The notes under the pieces: model-generated
Told to the model about the DNA's origin: nothing
What the model saw: only the letters and a program-made list of their open reading frames with translations
The model's database searches: none
Made by a program: the position numbers and the translations under genes
Shown: positions 44,344 to 55,993 of the stretch, one piece after another
How the letters are laid out: the number at the start of each line of letters is the position of its first letter
Numbering within the stretch: position 1 is the stretch's first letter
From: Isoetes taiwanensis
Lineage: Eukaryota > Streptophyta > Lycopodiopsida > Isoetales > Isoetaceae
Length of the DNA stretch: 64,000 nt
Assembly: GCA_021234155.1 (NCBI GenBank)
Contig: JAJEKV010000095.1
Coordinates: forward strand, 1,491,524-1,555,523
Direction of reading: 5' to 3'

Positions 44344-44728
44344 TGTAGGAGCTGTTTCATATTATTTTATAGTCCCTATCACATATGTCCATTCGATTAA
44401 TATTTAGAGTTTGTCATTCATATTCCCCATGCACTCTTCCACTGACGCAATATTCTAGAGTTTATGCATAGCCCCCATTAGTGGCACACCAATGCTTCGA
44501 CATTGATACTCATTCACATGTTAATTCTTTCAATTTTTATGATATCAAGTTCAAGCATGGAAAACCTGGTGATTGAGCAAATCTTGTCGCTTTATGCCTT
44601 GGCATAATCATTTGTTTGGACTTATTAGAAGAACAACCATTCCTGCACCTTATTGTACGACCACGATATTTTTTTGAGTTCGTTGTATGTGCTTGTTAAT
44701 TAAGAAGGTATTCATTTGTATTACTTGT

Positions 44729-44802
44729 GTATTGGTGGTCTAGTGGTAGAATAGTACCCCCGCCACCAGATGCACTGAAGTTCGATTCTCGGCCCGAATG
44801 CA
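44729..44802 (+). pseudogene. tRNA-Gly 15, scrambled anticodon arm
   Basis: First bases gtattgg; arm reads gtacccccgccaccagatgc; extra base before the 3' strand (ggcccgaatgca). Confidence 0.8.
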
Positions 44803-45058
44803 TCCCCGGTTCAACTCTTCCAATTTTGTTCTTGGTGCAAGAGCCAAAAAGAAGATTTAATGCATTAAACCATGCTGATAATGACATAAGGATAACTGAG
44901 CAATCGATTGCACCATAGTGTGAGAAATAAGATCGAAGCTAATCTTGCTCTTCCAACCATCAAACATCACAATGAGAGAGAACAAATGACTAGCCAAATC
45001 CTATCCTCCTAAATATTTCAATGATCTAAGAAGAAACAGAAGTATTCCACATGCCGTT

Positions 45059-45140
45059 GTGGATGTGCCAGAGTGGTTATTAGGCATGACTAGAAATCAT
45101 GTGGGCTTTGCTCGCATAGGTTCGAATCCTATCATCCACG
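45059..45140 (+). tRNA. tRNA-Ser(AGA) 16
   Basis: Complete; one change (ttattaggcatg) at the base of the anticodon stem. Confidence 0.9.
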
Positions 45141-45555
45141 TGTAGGAGCTTTTTCATATTATTTTATAGTCCCTATCATATACGTCCATTCGATTAATAT
45201 TTAGAGTTTGTCATTCAGATTCCCTATGCACTCTTCCACTGACGCAATATTCTAGGGTTTATGCATAGCCCCCATTAGTGGCACACCAATGCTCGACATT
45301 GTTACTCATTCACATGTTAATTCTTTCAATTTTTTATGATATCAGGTTCAAGCATTGAAAAACATGGTGATTGAGCAAATCTTGTCGCTTTATGCCTTGG
45401 CATAATCATTTGTTTGGACTTATTAGAAGAACAACCATTCCTGCACCTTATTGTACGACCACAATATTTTTTTGAGAACTGGATTATGAGATGCATTTGA
45501 TTGAGTTCGTTGTATGTGCTTGTTAATTAAGAAGGTATTCATTTGTATTACTTGT

Positions 45556-45629
45556 GCATTGGTGGTCTAGTGGTAGAATAGTACCACCGCCACTAAGCAG
45601 GACCCGAAGTTCGATTCTCGGCCAATGCA
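45556..45629 (+). pseudogene. tRNA-Gly 16, scrambled anticodon arm
   Basis: 74 nt; arm reads gtaccaccgccactaagcag, the right half of the stem lost. Confidence 0.8.
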
Positions 45630-45877
45630 TCTTGTGGTTCAACTCTTCCAATTTTGTTCTTGGCGCAAGAGCCAAAAAGAAGATTTAATGCATTAAACCA
45701 TGCTGATAATATAACTGAGCAATCGATTGCACCATAGTGTGAGAAATGAGATCGAAGCTAATCTTGCTCTTCCAACCATCAAACATCACAATGAGAGAGA
45801 ACAAATGACTAGCCAAATCCTATCCTCCTAAATATTTCAATGATCTAAGAAGAAACATAAGTATTTCGCATGCCGTT

Positions 45878-45946
45878 GTGGATGTGCCAGAGTGGTTATG
45901 GGGCATGACTAGAAATCATGTGGGCTTTGCTCGCATAGGTTCGAAT
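45878..45946 (+). pseudogene. tRNA-Ser 17, 3'-truncated
   Basis: Ends at ggttcgaat and joins 'taggagtttttt', so the T-arm and acceptor 3' strand are missing. Confidence 0.85.
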
Positions 45947-46359
45947 TAGGAGTTTTTTCATATTATTTTATAGTCCCTATCACATATGTCCATTCGATTC
46001 ATATTTAGAGTTTGTCATTCATATTCCCCACGCACTCTTCCACTGGCGCAATATTCTAGAGTTTATGCATAGCCCCCATTAGTGGCACACCAATGCTCGA
46101 CATTGTTACTCATTCACATGTTAATTCTTTCAATTTTTTATGATATCAAGTTCAAGCATGGAAAAACACGGTGATTGAGCAAATCTTGTCGCTTTATGCC
46201 TTGGCATAATCATTTGTTTGGACTTATTAGAAGAACAACCATTCCTGCACCTTATTGTACGACCACGATATTTTTTTGAGAACTGGATTATGAGATGCAT
46301 TTGATTGAGTTCGTTGTATGTGCTTGTTAATTAAGAAGGTATTCATTTGTATTACTTGT

Positions 46360-46436
46360 GCATTGGTGGCCGTGGTCTAGTGGTAGAATAGTACCCTGCC
46401 ACGGTACAGACCCGAGTTCGATTCTCGGCCAATGCA
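46360..46436 (+). pseudogene. tRNA-Gly 17 with 6-bp insert
   Basis: The anticodon arm is normal (ctGCCac between gtacc and ggtac), but a 6-base duplication lies between acceptor and D arm (gcattggtggccgtggtcta). Confidence 0.75.
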
Positions 46437-46675
46437 TCCTGTGGTTCAACTCTTCCAATTTTGTTCTTGGTGCAAGAGCCAAAAAGAAGATTTAATGCAT
46501 TAAACCATGTTGATAATGACATATGGATAACTGAGCAATCGATTGCACCAGTGAGAAATGAGATCGAAGCTACCATCAAACATCACAATGTAGAGAGAAT
46601 AAATGACTAGCCAAATCCTATCCTCCTAAATATCTCAATGATCTAAGAAGAATCGGAAGTATTCCACATGCCGTT

Positions 46676-46757
46676 GTGGATGTGCCAGAGTGGTTATTGG
46701 GCATGATTAGAAATCATGTGGGCTTTGCTCGCATAGGTTCGAATCCTATCATCCACG
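46676..46757 (+). tRNA. tRNA-Ser(AGA) 18
   Basis: Complete; one stem change (gcatgattaga). Confidence 0.9.
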
Positions 46758-47172
46758 TGTAGGAGCTTTTTCATATTATTTTATAGTCCCTATCACATAC
46801 GTCCATTCGATTAATATTTAGAGTTTGTCATTCAGATTCCCTATGCACTCTTCCACTGACGCAATATTCTAGGGTTTATGCATAGCCCCCATTAGTGGCA
46901 CACCAATGCTCGACATTGTTACTCATTCACATGTTAATTCTTTCAATTTTTTATGATATCAGGTTCAAGCATGAAAAAACATGGTGATTGAGCAAATCTT
47001 GTCGCTTTATGCCTTGGCATAATCATTTGTTTGGACTTATTAGAAGAACAACCATTCCTGCACCTTATTGTACGACCACGATATTTTTTTGAGAACTGGA
47101 TTATGAGATGCATTTGATTGAGTTCGTTGTATGTGCTTGTTAATTAAGAAGGTATTCATTTGTATTACTTGT

Positions 47173-47243
47173 GCATTGGTGGTCTAGTGGTAGAATAGTA
47201 GTACCACATACATGCAACCGAAGTTCGATTCTCGGCCAATGCA
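47173..47243 (+). pseudogene. tRNA-Gly 18, scrambled anticodon arm
   Basis: Arm reads gtagtaccacatacatgcaa, with no GCC anticodon. Confidence 0.85.
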
Positions 47244-47481
47244 TCCTGTGGTTCAACTCTTTCAATTTTGTTCTTGGCGCAAGAGCCAAAAAGAATGCTG
47301 ATAATGACATAAGGATAACTGAGCAATCGATTGCACCATAGTGTGAGAAATGAGATCGAAGCTAATCTTGCTCTTCCAACCATCAAACATCACAATGAGA
47401 GAGAACAAATGACTAGCCAAATCCTATCCTCCTAAATATTTCAATGATCTAAGAAGAAACAGAAGTATTTCGCATGCCGTT

Positions 47482-47563
47482 GTGGATGTGCCAGAGTGGT
47501 TATTGGGCATGACTAGAAATCATGTGGGCTTTGCTCGCATAGGTTCGAATCCTATCATCCACG
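47482..47563 (+). tRNA. tRNA-Ser(AGA) 19
   Basis: Complete and well-formed. Confidence 0.95.
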
Positions 47564-47978
47564 TGTAGGAGCTGTTTCATATTATTTTATAGTCCCTATC
47601 ACATATGTCCATTCGATTAATATTTAGAGTTTGTCATTCATATTCCCCATGCACTCTTCCACTGACGCAATATTCTAGAGTTTATGCATAGCCCCCATTA
47701 GTGGCACACCAATGCTCGACATTGATACTCATTCACATGTTAATTCTTTCAATTTTTTATGATATCAAGTTCAAGCATGGAAAAACACGGTGATTGAGCA
47801 AATCTTGTCGCTTTATGCCTTGGCATAATCATTTGTTTGGACTTATTAGAAGAACAACCATTCCTGCACCTTATTGTACGACCACGATATTTTTTTGAGA
47901 ACTGGATTATGAGATGCATTTGATTGAGTTCGTTGTATGTGCTTGTTAATTAAGAAGGTATTCATTTGTATTACTTAT

Positions 47979-48050
47979 GCATTGGTGGTCTAGTGGTAGA
48001 ATAGTACCACCACCGCATGCACGGACCGAGTTCGATTCTCGGCCAATGCA
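47979..48050 (+). pseudogene. tRNA-Gly 19, scrambled anticodon arm
   Basis: 72 nt; arm reads gtaccaccaccgcatgcacg. Ends and T-arm normal. Confidence 0.85.
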
Positions 48051-48307
48051 TCCTGTGGTTCAACTCTTCCAATTTTGTTCTTGGTGCAAGAGCCAAAAAG
48101 AAGATTTAATGCATTAAACCATGTTGATAATGACATAAGGATAACTGAGCAATCGATTGCACCATAGTGTGAGAAATGAGATCGAAGCTAATCTTGCTCT
48201 CCCAACCATCAAACATCACAATGAGAGAGAATAAATGACTAGCCAAATCCTATCCTCCTAAATATCTCAATGATCTAGGAAGAATCGGAAGTATTCCACA
48301 TGCTGTC

Positions 48308-48389
48308 GTGGATGTGCCAGAGTGGTTATTGGGCATGATTAGAAATCATGTGGGCTTTGCTCGCATAGGTTCGAATCCTATCATCCACG
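48308..48389 (+). tRNA. tRNA-Ser(AGA) 20
   Basis: Complete; gcatgattaga change as in copy 18. Confidence 0.9.
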
Positions 48390-48821
48390 TGTAGGAGCTT
48401 GTTCATATTGTTTTATAGTCCCTATCACATACGTCCATTCGATTAATATTTAGAGTTTGTCATTCAGATTCCCTACGCACTCTTCCACTGACTCAATATT
48501 CTAGGGTTTATGCATAGCCCCCATTAGTGGCACACCAATGCTCGACATTGTTACTCATTCACATGTTAATTCTTTCAATTTTTTATGATATCAGGTTCAA
48601 GCATGGAAAAACAGGGTGATTGAGCAAATCTTGTCGCTTTATGCCTTGGCATAATCATTTGTTTGGACTTATTAGAAGAACAACCATTCCTGCACCTTAT
48701 TGTACGACCACGATATTTTTTTGAGAACTGGATTATGAGATGCATTTGATTGAGTTCGTTGTATGTGCTTGTTAATTAAGAAGGTATCCTATATTATAAA
48801 GTTATTCTCGTAAGTGTTGGA

Positions 48822-49412
48822 CCCGGCCCTAATTTGGGCGCCCGATTTTACCTTCGATTTGATGTCGAGATCAAGCCCTCGATCTGGGTTTTGCTTCCTC
48901 CCCAATTCATTCCAATCCGGCAGGGACCAGGCTTAAATCACGAATAGGGAAGGAAAAAACCTTTCGTTATCGAAGCCCATAGCATGGTGTTTTGGCTGGC
49001 TGAATCTTAGTTGCAATTGGAGGTGCAAAGGTGCTTCCATCTCTAAGTGGAGCTGCTTTTCGAAATCTAAGAATGTAGTTGGAGGAGGTCTTCTGGTGCT
49101 GGCATATTATGGCCCTGCTTTTGGCGGTCTTTGACGGAAAGCAGAGGCATGGAGCTGTACCATGGGCTTGGCGTGTAGCAGATGAATCACTTCATAAAAA
49201 TATGATATGCAGTAGGTATAACTCCAGATTTCCGGAGGCATTCAAAATTGCATAGATTCCAGATTGCATAAGGCCGTTGGTAAGGTTGAGGCTCTGCCGC
49301 AAGATCTGGGCAACGGATCCCAGCAGAAGCCGGGCTTGGAGGCACGCTGCTGCCAGAAACAAAAGAAAATTGCATGATGCTGCCATTTTTTGGGCAACGG
49401 ATCCGAAGAATC
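48822..49412 (+). other. Helitron B 5' interior, likely captured sequence
   Basis: Matches 58945-59530 of Helitron C with small local differences. Some frames look exon-like (for example around 49140-49380) but I cannot name a source gene. Confidence 0.5.
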
Positions 49413-49727
49413 CTTTTTTCTTCTCTTTTCTGTTTATTCCTGTGTTTTATTTCCTTTTTCTTGGAATTGACGCTTATATGATAATGGATGGGACCCTCTA
49501 CCCCTAACTAGATCTTGCAGGTCGTCCAGGGTACGAGCAGCCCCCTCTCATTATCAAGGTAGCTTTCCCCTCTTTCTTCCCAATCATTTTTTCTCCCCTT
49601 TTCTTTGTCCTCTACCATCTTTCCGGTTCTTTCGAGCCTTTCCTGCTTCTTCCCCTCTTTTCTGTTCCCCTTTACTCTTTTTTTATCTTCTTTTTTGTTC
49701 CGTTTCCCTTTGAATCTCTGCGCCACC

Positions 49728-51772
49728 ATGAGAACCAAGGCCTCGACAAGCAAACCAGCTATGGAAGGATCCTCCACAAGGATCCCATATGAATACAAGG
49801 ATTCGGACCCAATTTTGATCATCCAAAGTTGGGACCAAATCTTTGTCCTCGAGGGCAAGAATGATCAATCGTGGATAAAAATGAAAGAACTCAAAGCTGC
49901 CTTCGACATCATTAGGGAACAGCAGGAATCAGCGGCAGATTGCATGGGTGTGCAGAAGGAAGGACAAATTTTGGTTTGCAAACTTGAAATGCAGAGATTG
50001 GAAAACCAGTATAAGGAAGGTAAAGCAAATGATCGGGACCTGGCATGGCAAATGATTCAGAAAATACAGGAGATGGATAACCTTCTTTATCAACTCATAA
50101 GAGTCAAAACAGGGCACTCAAAAGAAGATTGCTGTAGCCTGAAAAACCAGATCTTCAGAAGATCCATGACAGAGATGCTTCGGGCGGCAAAAGGACTGGT
50201 GGAAGAACTCGAGGATCTCGGGTGGAAGTCAAAAGCTTCTTTTCGACTGGTGAAAATCTGGGAAGAAGCAGACGACCATGTAATTGAAGAATTCCGAAAA
50301 GGATTCAAGAACAGGCTACCCTCTTTCGGCCCGGATACTCTTTTAAAGGAAGTTGCAATGGACTATAAAACTTACCAACTCCCGCTCAAAGTTCCCACTA
50401 AATGCGAGATTGCTTGACAAAGAATGGCTATTTCCATCCCATCGGGATCGCAAAAATTGTGAGTGCCAAAACCGTACCAAAGATCAAGGAGCGAACCGGA
50501 CAAAAACAAGACAAAGGTTTCCAAGCAAACTCTGAAGTCTTCAGTCCCAATCATGGGAAAATACGACAAAACCAATGGTATCTCTTACAAGAATGCTTTA
50601 CTCAATTCTTTCGATTCTGTTAATGATGCTAATGACTCTGCTGAAAAAGATAATCTTAAAGGAAAAGAGGATATTCTGGACCTGGGTAAGATTGTGGATA
50701 ATACAGCCAACACCAGATATATAAATCATGGAATTCTTATTCATTTCCCTCAAAACTGTCCTTCTATTAGCACTGTTAAATATTGGATTACCAAAACTCT
50801 GTTAGTTCCAATATTATCTATCCTTAAATTGGACAGTAAGACCTATCAGATCATCTGCAGAGAAGAGAAAAGTGTCTCCATAATTCTTACCAGGAAAATC
50901 ACCCTTATCTCAGGTTCCCCAGTTTATATAATGAAATGGGACCCTCTTTTCATTCCGTGAGATTTCTCCACGATAGCCACCACCACCGGATTTCCCCGCC
51001 CTGAATCTACCTATGGGCTGCTGGACCATCTCTCACCTTAGTGCTATAGCTAGCAGTCTGGGCGAAATCATTTATGTCTCCATACCCCAGACCAGTTTTC
51101 CCTCTGTCTGTATTCAAAAGAAAATTTATTCTAATTGGGAAGACTGCATCCCCTGCAAAATTCCTAAAAGGGGGCTATTTGAGCTGAAAATCTCCTACTC
51201 CAAAATGCCTCTGGCTAAAAGTTCTCACCCTACAGAGCATCATAAGGAGGACAAGATCCAGGAGCAGGGAGGAGACAAATCATAAGCGAGGAAGGAACAT
51301 ATCGCATCAAACAAGTTTGGGTGCCCAAGGGTAAGAAAATGGAAGACAACCGTGATAGCAAACTGTTTGTAACACCAAAGACAAGGGATATTAAGGAAGA
51401 CAAGATCAACATAATATCATGAATTCTCAAGATAGGTAATGCCCGGATAAAGGTATTTTCTTCCAATTCCCCTCAAAAGTGGTGATTAGAGTTGACCCTA
51501 TGAATATGACTATCTCGACTATGGATCTGGGTATCTCAACCCTAGATTTTGACAAGTTGTGCAAATATGAGGAAACCAGGAAGGAAGACTCAGAGGAGGA
51601 TGACTTTGAATTCCGAGTCAATAGTAAGACTTCCACCCCGAAGACCCCTGCCTGGTCTACAATCAACAACAGAAGGAAGAGAGGTAAGAAAAATTTCAAA
51701 GACTACTCTTTGGGACCTCCAAGAAGATCACCAAGAAAGATCCTCCCCCCCTCCAATGGATATAAGTCTTAA
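49728..51772 (+). pseudogene. LINE ORF1
   Basis: ATG at 49728 sits in a strong context (GCCACCATGA). The first 230 residues (MRTKASTSKPAMEGSSTRIP...) are mostly charged and helical, likely coiled coil. From about 50600 the translation GILIHFPQNCPSISTVKYWI ... SPVYIMKWDPLFIP matches the DUF4283-type domain of plant L1 ORF1 proteins, and about 51020 LSAIASSLGEI continues it. The reading frame changes near 50417, 50960 and 51290, so the gene is broken. The end overlaps the ORF2 start. Confidence 0.75.
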
Positions 51773-54700
51773 AGGCATAACTTGGAATATCCAAGGCATC
51801 AATTCAAATATCAAAAGAGGTAGATTGAAGGTTTGCCTCTCATCCATGAATCTGATTTTTCTTTTCTTTCAAGAGCATAAGATTTATGATGATAACATTA
51901 ATTCCATTATTAAAGATGTTCTTCCCCGTTGACTTTCAAGATTGGTCTCTCAAAGCTAACAACACCTCTGCAGAATTACTATAGCTTGGAGCAACAGGGC
52001 TTAATTTTGTTGACATTCGGGATGGTAAATGATAATGTTGCAAAAGGTGGCAAATTATTCATGGGATGGTTGGTGACAAGAGGATTGCTTTTATCAATGT
52101 TTATGCTTACCATCAGCCCCCGGAGAGAGTCAGCCTTTGGGAAGTCATTAATAGGAGTCTTGAGAGGATCCCTTATGATGAATGTATTCTAGCAGGAGAT
52201 TTTAACATGGTCACCCATAGCTATATGAGAAGTGCCAATTTTAGGCCTCCTCGACCGATAATGAATTTGCTAGCTGGAATTCTCTTCTCCACTCTCATCA
52301 TCTCTCTAACCGAGTCACCCCCACTCCTACAGTTGGAGTGACCATAGGGATCAGCCTGCTTGTTTGCCTTCATGACATTTTACCTCGAGGCCCCTCTGGA
52401 ACAACAAGACTAGGGTCACTAATTTAACCAACTATACTATTTCTCGACCATTTCCCTCATTAGTATCTGTGGTAACACTGCTCAGAGAAAAAGAAATTCT
52501 TTTTTTAAACTCAATACCAATCTCCTTGAGCTTGATGATTTCATGCCTAATCTGCAACAGGTGATTTCTCAAGAGAGAAAGCCTAATGGCAACACAGGCT
52601 GGATGGATTGGTGGGTGAGGGTTTCCAAAAGAATTAAGAATTGGCTCAAGGTTTGGGGAAAGGAAGTCCATAGAAGTAATACTGCTCATTTACAGGATTT
52701 GAGAACCCGGTTGGACCTAGCCCTGGATCAGCACAAAGATGAGATCAAAATTCAGATAGAAAGAGAAGAAATCAGAATTGCAAGAGGCTGGAAAATTAAA
52801 GCCAAGGTAAAGGAGCTCAAAGAAGATGAGAGAAGCAATTCGAAATATTTCTTCATCAAAGCTAAGGGAAGGATTAAGAGAAATCACATCTAGTATCCTT
52901 TGGGAAGGCAATAGTATTGACAATGATTTGCAACTCAAGGATGCAGCCAGAACTCACTTCTCCAGGATTATGGGGACTGAGGAAAATATTAGAAGAGAAG
53001 ATATTGAGAATTTTGTGTATATTCAAGAAAAAGTTACTGATCAGATGAATGACAGACTTTCCAGGCCATTTAGTTATGAGGAAATGTTAAAGGTACTTCA
53101 GGGAATGGAAAATGGTAAAACTCCAGGCCCTGATGGTCTCCCAGCTGAATTCTTCAAAGAATCGTGGGATATTCTAGGTATGGATATAGTATCCCTTGCT
53201 AATGAATTTCTGATGACTAAAAGATTGGACTGCAGGATCAACACTAGTCTGATTGCCCTCATCCCAAAGATTGATCTCCCAAATACTTTTTCCTTCTACG
53301 CACTATATCCTTAACCAATGTAGTCTATAAGTTAATTACGATACCATTGTTTGCTAGGCTCAAGCCCATCCTTGAAGAAGTTATCAGCAACACTCAAAGT
53401 GCCTACTTGAGGGGCAGGTATATTCTTGATAATGTTGTTGCTGCTTCCTTAGGAATCTCTTGGGCCAAAGACTCCAATCAGTCAATTGGCCTCCTCAAAT
53501 TGGATATTACAAAGGCCTTTGACACTGTAAGTTGGGCTTTCCTTTGCTGGTGTTGCAAAAAGCTTGGTTTCTCTGATAATGTTATCTCTGTCTTTCATGC
53601 CATTCTTAGCAATTCCAGATCTTCTGTTCTCATTAATGGGGAATGTAGCCCTTTCTTTGACATTAAAAGGGGGGTTAAGCAAGGTTGCCCTCTTGCACCC
53701 TTCCTCTTCCTGATTGTAATGGAAGGTCTGAATAGCCATTTCAAGAGAGCCAAAGATTTACATCTAATCAAAGGGCTTAGTCTACCCTCTCAGGAAGAAG
53801 GAGAAATATTAAATGTTCACTTTGCAGATGACACTTTTCTCTTTCTCCATTTGGAAGCACACTCCATTCAGCACACTCAGACTATTCTAGAAGATTTTGG
53901 TAAGTGCTCGGGATGCAGAATCAACCCTGCCAAGACCAAGCTCATCTCAAGGCATCAAGATGAGGGTGAGCAAGCAGCTACAAACTTGGGTTGTATGTAC
54001 CTCTCTCCCACTACTAAGACTAAAATTTTAGGCATCCCCTATGCTATTAGAACTAATGCTTGTGAACTTTGGGATGACTTGATTGATAAATTTTACAGAA
54101 AAGTAGACTCTCTTAATTCTAAATTCCTTTCTAAAAATGGGAGAGCCATTTTGGCAAATTCGGTCATCTCCTCCTCTCAGGTTTATCAATCCTCCATTAT
54201 GGTGGCCCCTAAGAAGGTTCTGACCAAAATGCAAGGTATCATTGGTAGGTTTATTGCGTGAGGGTCAAGCGAGAGGTGTTGGATTCCTATCTCAATGGAA
54301 GAATGTTGCAAGCACAAAAAGTTGGGAGGTCCGGGAGTTATTAATATTGAGAAACAAAGCTCGCTTTAGCTGCCAAGTACTTTTACGAGCGTGTAATAAC
54401 CAAATCAAGCACCCCGTGAGCATTCTTATCTCCCATTATGTCAAGAAATGCCACCCTTTCTACTGGAGGAATCTCAAAATGCAAATGCCTCCACAAAGAT
54501 TTACTTTGACTTTACCATCCCAACTACAGTACCTTTGATTATCAAAAAGTGGATCAGGGCATGGCAAAAGGTAAAGGGTATGTATACATGGAAGGAAGGT
54601 CTTTCTCAAGATCAACCAATTTTCTGGAGTCCCTCTCTCATTCTGGATGACCCTAGTACCTGTCTGGCTGCTAATTTCCCAACTCTAGCCAAGCAATGGA

Positions 54701-55160
54701 CCAGTAAGGGAATTATTTATATAAGGGACATTACTGATAATTTTGTTTATCAGGATTCCAGCATTGCAAATTTAGGAGATGACTCCAGACAGCTTTTTAA
54801 CAGTATCACCCAAAGGTTGGCAGCAGGGGTTTGGCATGACACAGATATTCTTTGGCACATCAATGAATTCTGTGGATACAGAGTAAACTTGGCCTATAGG
54901 TATCTCAATAGAGGCCAAGAGAATTCTATTCACAGAAAATGGAACATTGATCCAGACAGAGTCTCTAGGAACCTGAGATTCATGTGGAAGAGTCCAATTC
55001 ATCCAAAGATCAAGGCCTTTATGTGGCAGCTATGGCACAAGGCTTTAGCCACAAACAGAAAAAGATGGAGGCTAAACATGTCTGATTCTAATATATGTGT
55101 TAGGTGTATGCAGGATCGGGAAGATGAAGAACACTTATTTAAAAATTGTCTATGGGCGTA
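51756..55160 (+). pseudogene. LINE ORF2: endonuclease and reverse transcriptase
   Basis: Starts MDISLKGITWNIQGINSN. Endonuclease: ITWNIQG, FFQEHKI, AFINVYAYH and LAGDFNMV (51770-52215). Reverse transcriptase: NGKTPGPDGLPAEFFKESW (about 53113), QSAYLRGR, LKLDITKAFDTVSWAF, GVKQGCPLAPFLF and the catalytic FADD (53821-53832). C-terminal zinc-binding domain: FMWKSPIHPKIKAFMWQLWH and CVRCMQDREDEEHLFKNC (54980-55150). Frame changes occur at several places. The order is that of plant L1-clade LINEs, which copy RNA at nicked target DNA. Confidence 0.85.
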
Positions 55161-55560
55161 ATGGATTTTGGAGTCAAGCGAGATCTTCGAGTTGAACATT
55201 CCCGATTGGCTAATATGCAAATTGAAGAAATTATTTTCCCCGAGAACCCAAAGTGGAATGGAGGAGATACATTCTTCTTTGGAGAATGTGGAAAGGAAGG
55301 AATACCATGATCTTTAAGGAAGAAATCATCCGCCCAATGCAATTATTAAGCAAGCCCAAGATGATATAAATTGGGTTTTGAAATCTTCGGAATCGAACTA
55401 AGTCCTAATTCCTTTATCTAATGTCAATTTTGCTTTTGTGTGCGTGAAACACTTTCGATCATGTTCAAAAGATTGAAGTGGAGAAGGATGAATCTTCATG
55501 CTTGAATGCGCAATGGCTAACACAATTTGGGGTGGAAATACCAAACGAGCATGGGGATAA

Positions 55561-55764
55561 TCACAATGCAACTGCACCTTTTCTTACTTGGATGAAAGAA
55601 GATACATTCTCGTAATCGCCAAGGATAAAAAGACATTCAATCCGGGGAAGGCCCATATGTGCAATTGCCCTTATCGCCTGCTGTTCATTGTTGCCAACAA
55701 GGGCATGGGAAGGAAAGACCATTCCAAAAGGGAGCCCAAGAAAAGGAGATACTCGGGCGAGCAT
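55561..55764 (-). pseudogene. RNase H-like fragment in reverse orientation
   Basis: On the minus strand a 67-residue frame contains VGNNEQQAIRAIAHMGLPRI and GDYENVSSFIQ, resembling the NNEAE...A...MGL.RI..EGDS.NV pattern of plant RNase H domains. The LINE around it runs on the plus strand, so this piece is inverted or of other origin. Similarity is short; catalytic acids cannot all be placed. Confidence 0.45.
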
Positions 55765-55993
55765 TGATCACTGCCCTTCCAGATTTTTCAAATTTTCTAA
55801 CTGCTTGAAACTGTTTGGAACTACCAGAAATTTATAATTCTGTTACGTCTTTGGTCAGTTTAACTTATCAGGGTTTCCGACCTACCCTTTCCTAAAGGTC
55901 TTTTTTTTCAAAAAAGCATTATAGCTTTTTTGGAACCATGTACGTTATCATATACTTTTAATACATACTTAAGCCTTCAATTAAAAAAAAAAA

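Larger units (their letters stand above)
49413..55993 (+). mobile_element. L1-type LINE, ~6.6 kb, broken
   Basis: Inserted in Helitron B: homology with C stops at about 49412 and resumes at 55994 after an 11-A tail. Two coding regions are recognisable: ORF1 (from 49728) with a coiled part and a DUF4283-like RNA-binding domain, and ORF2 (from 51756) with endonuclease, reverse transcriptase and a C-terminal zinc-binding domain. The element is close to full length but has several frame changes. About 55 bases present in C at the site are missing and no target duplication is seen. Confidence 0.9.
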
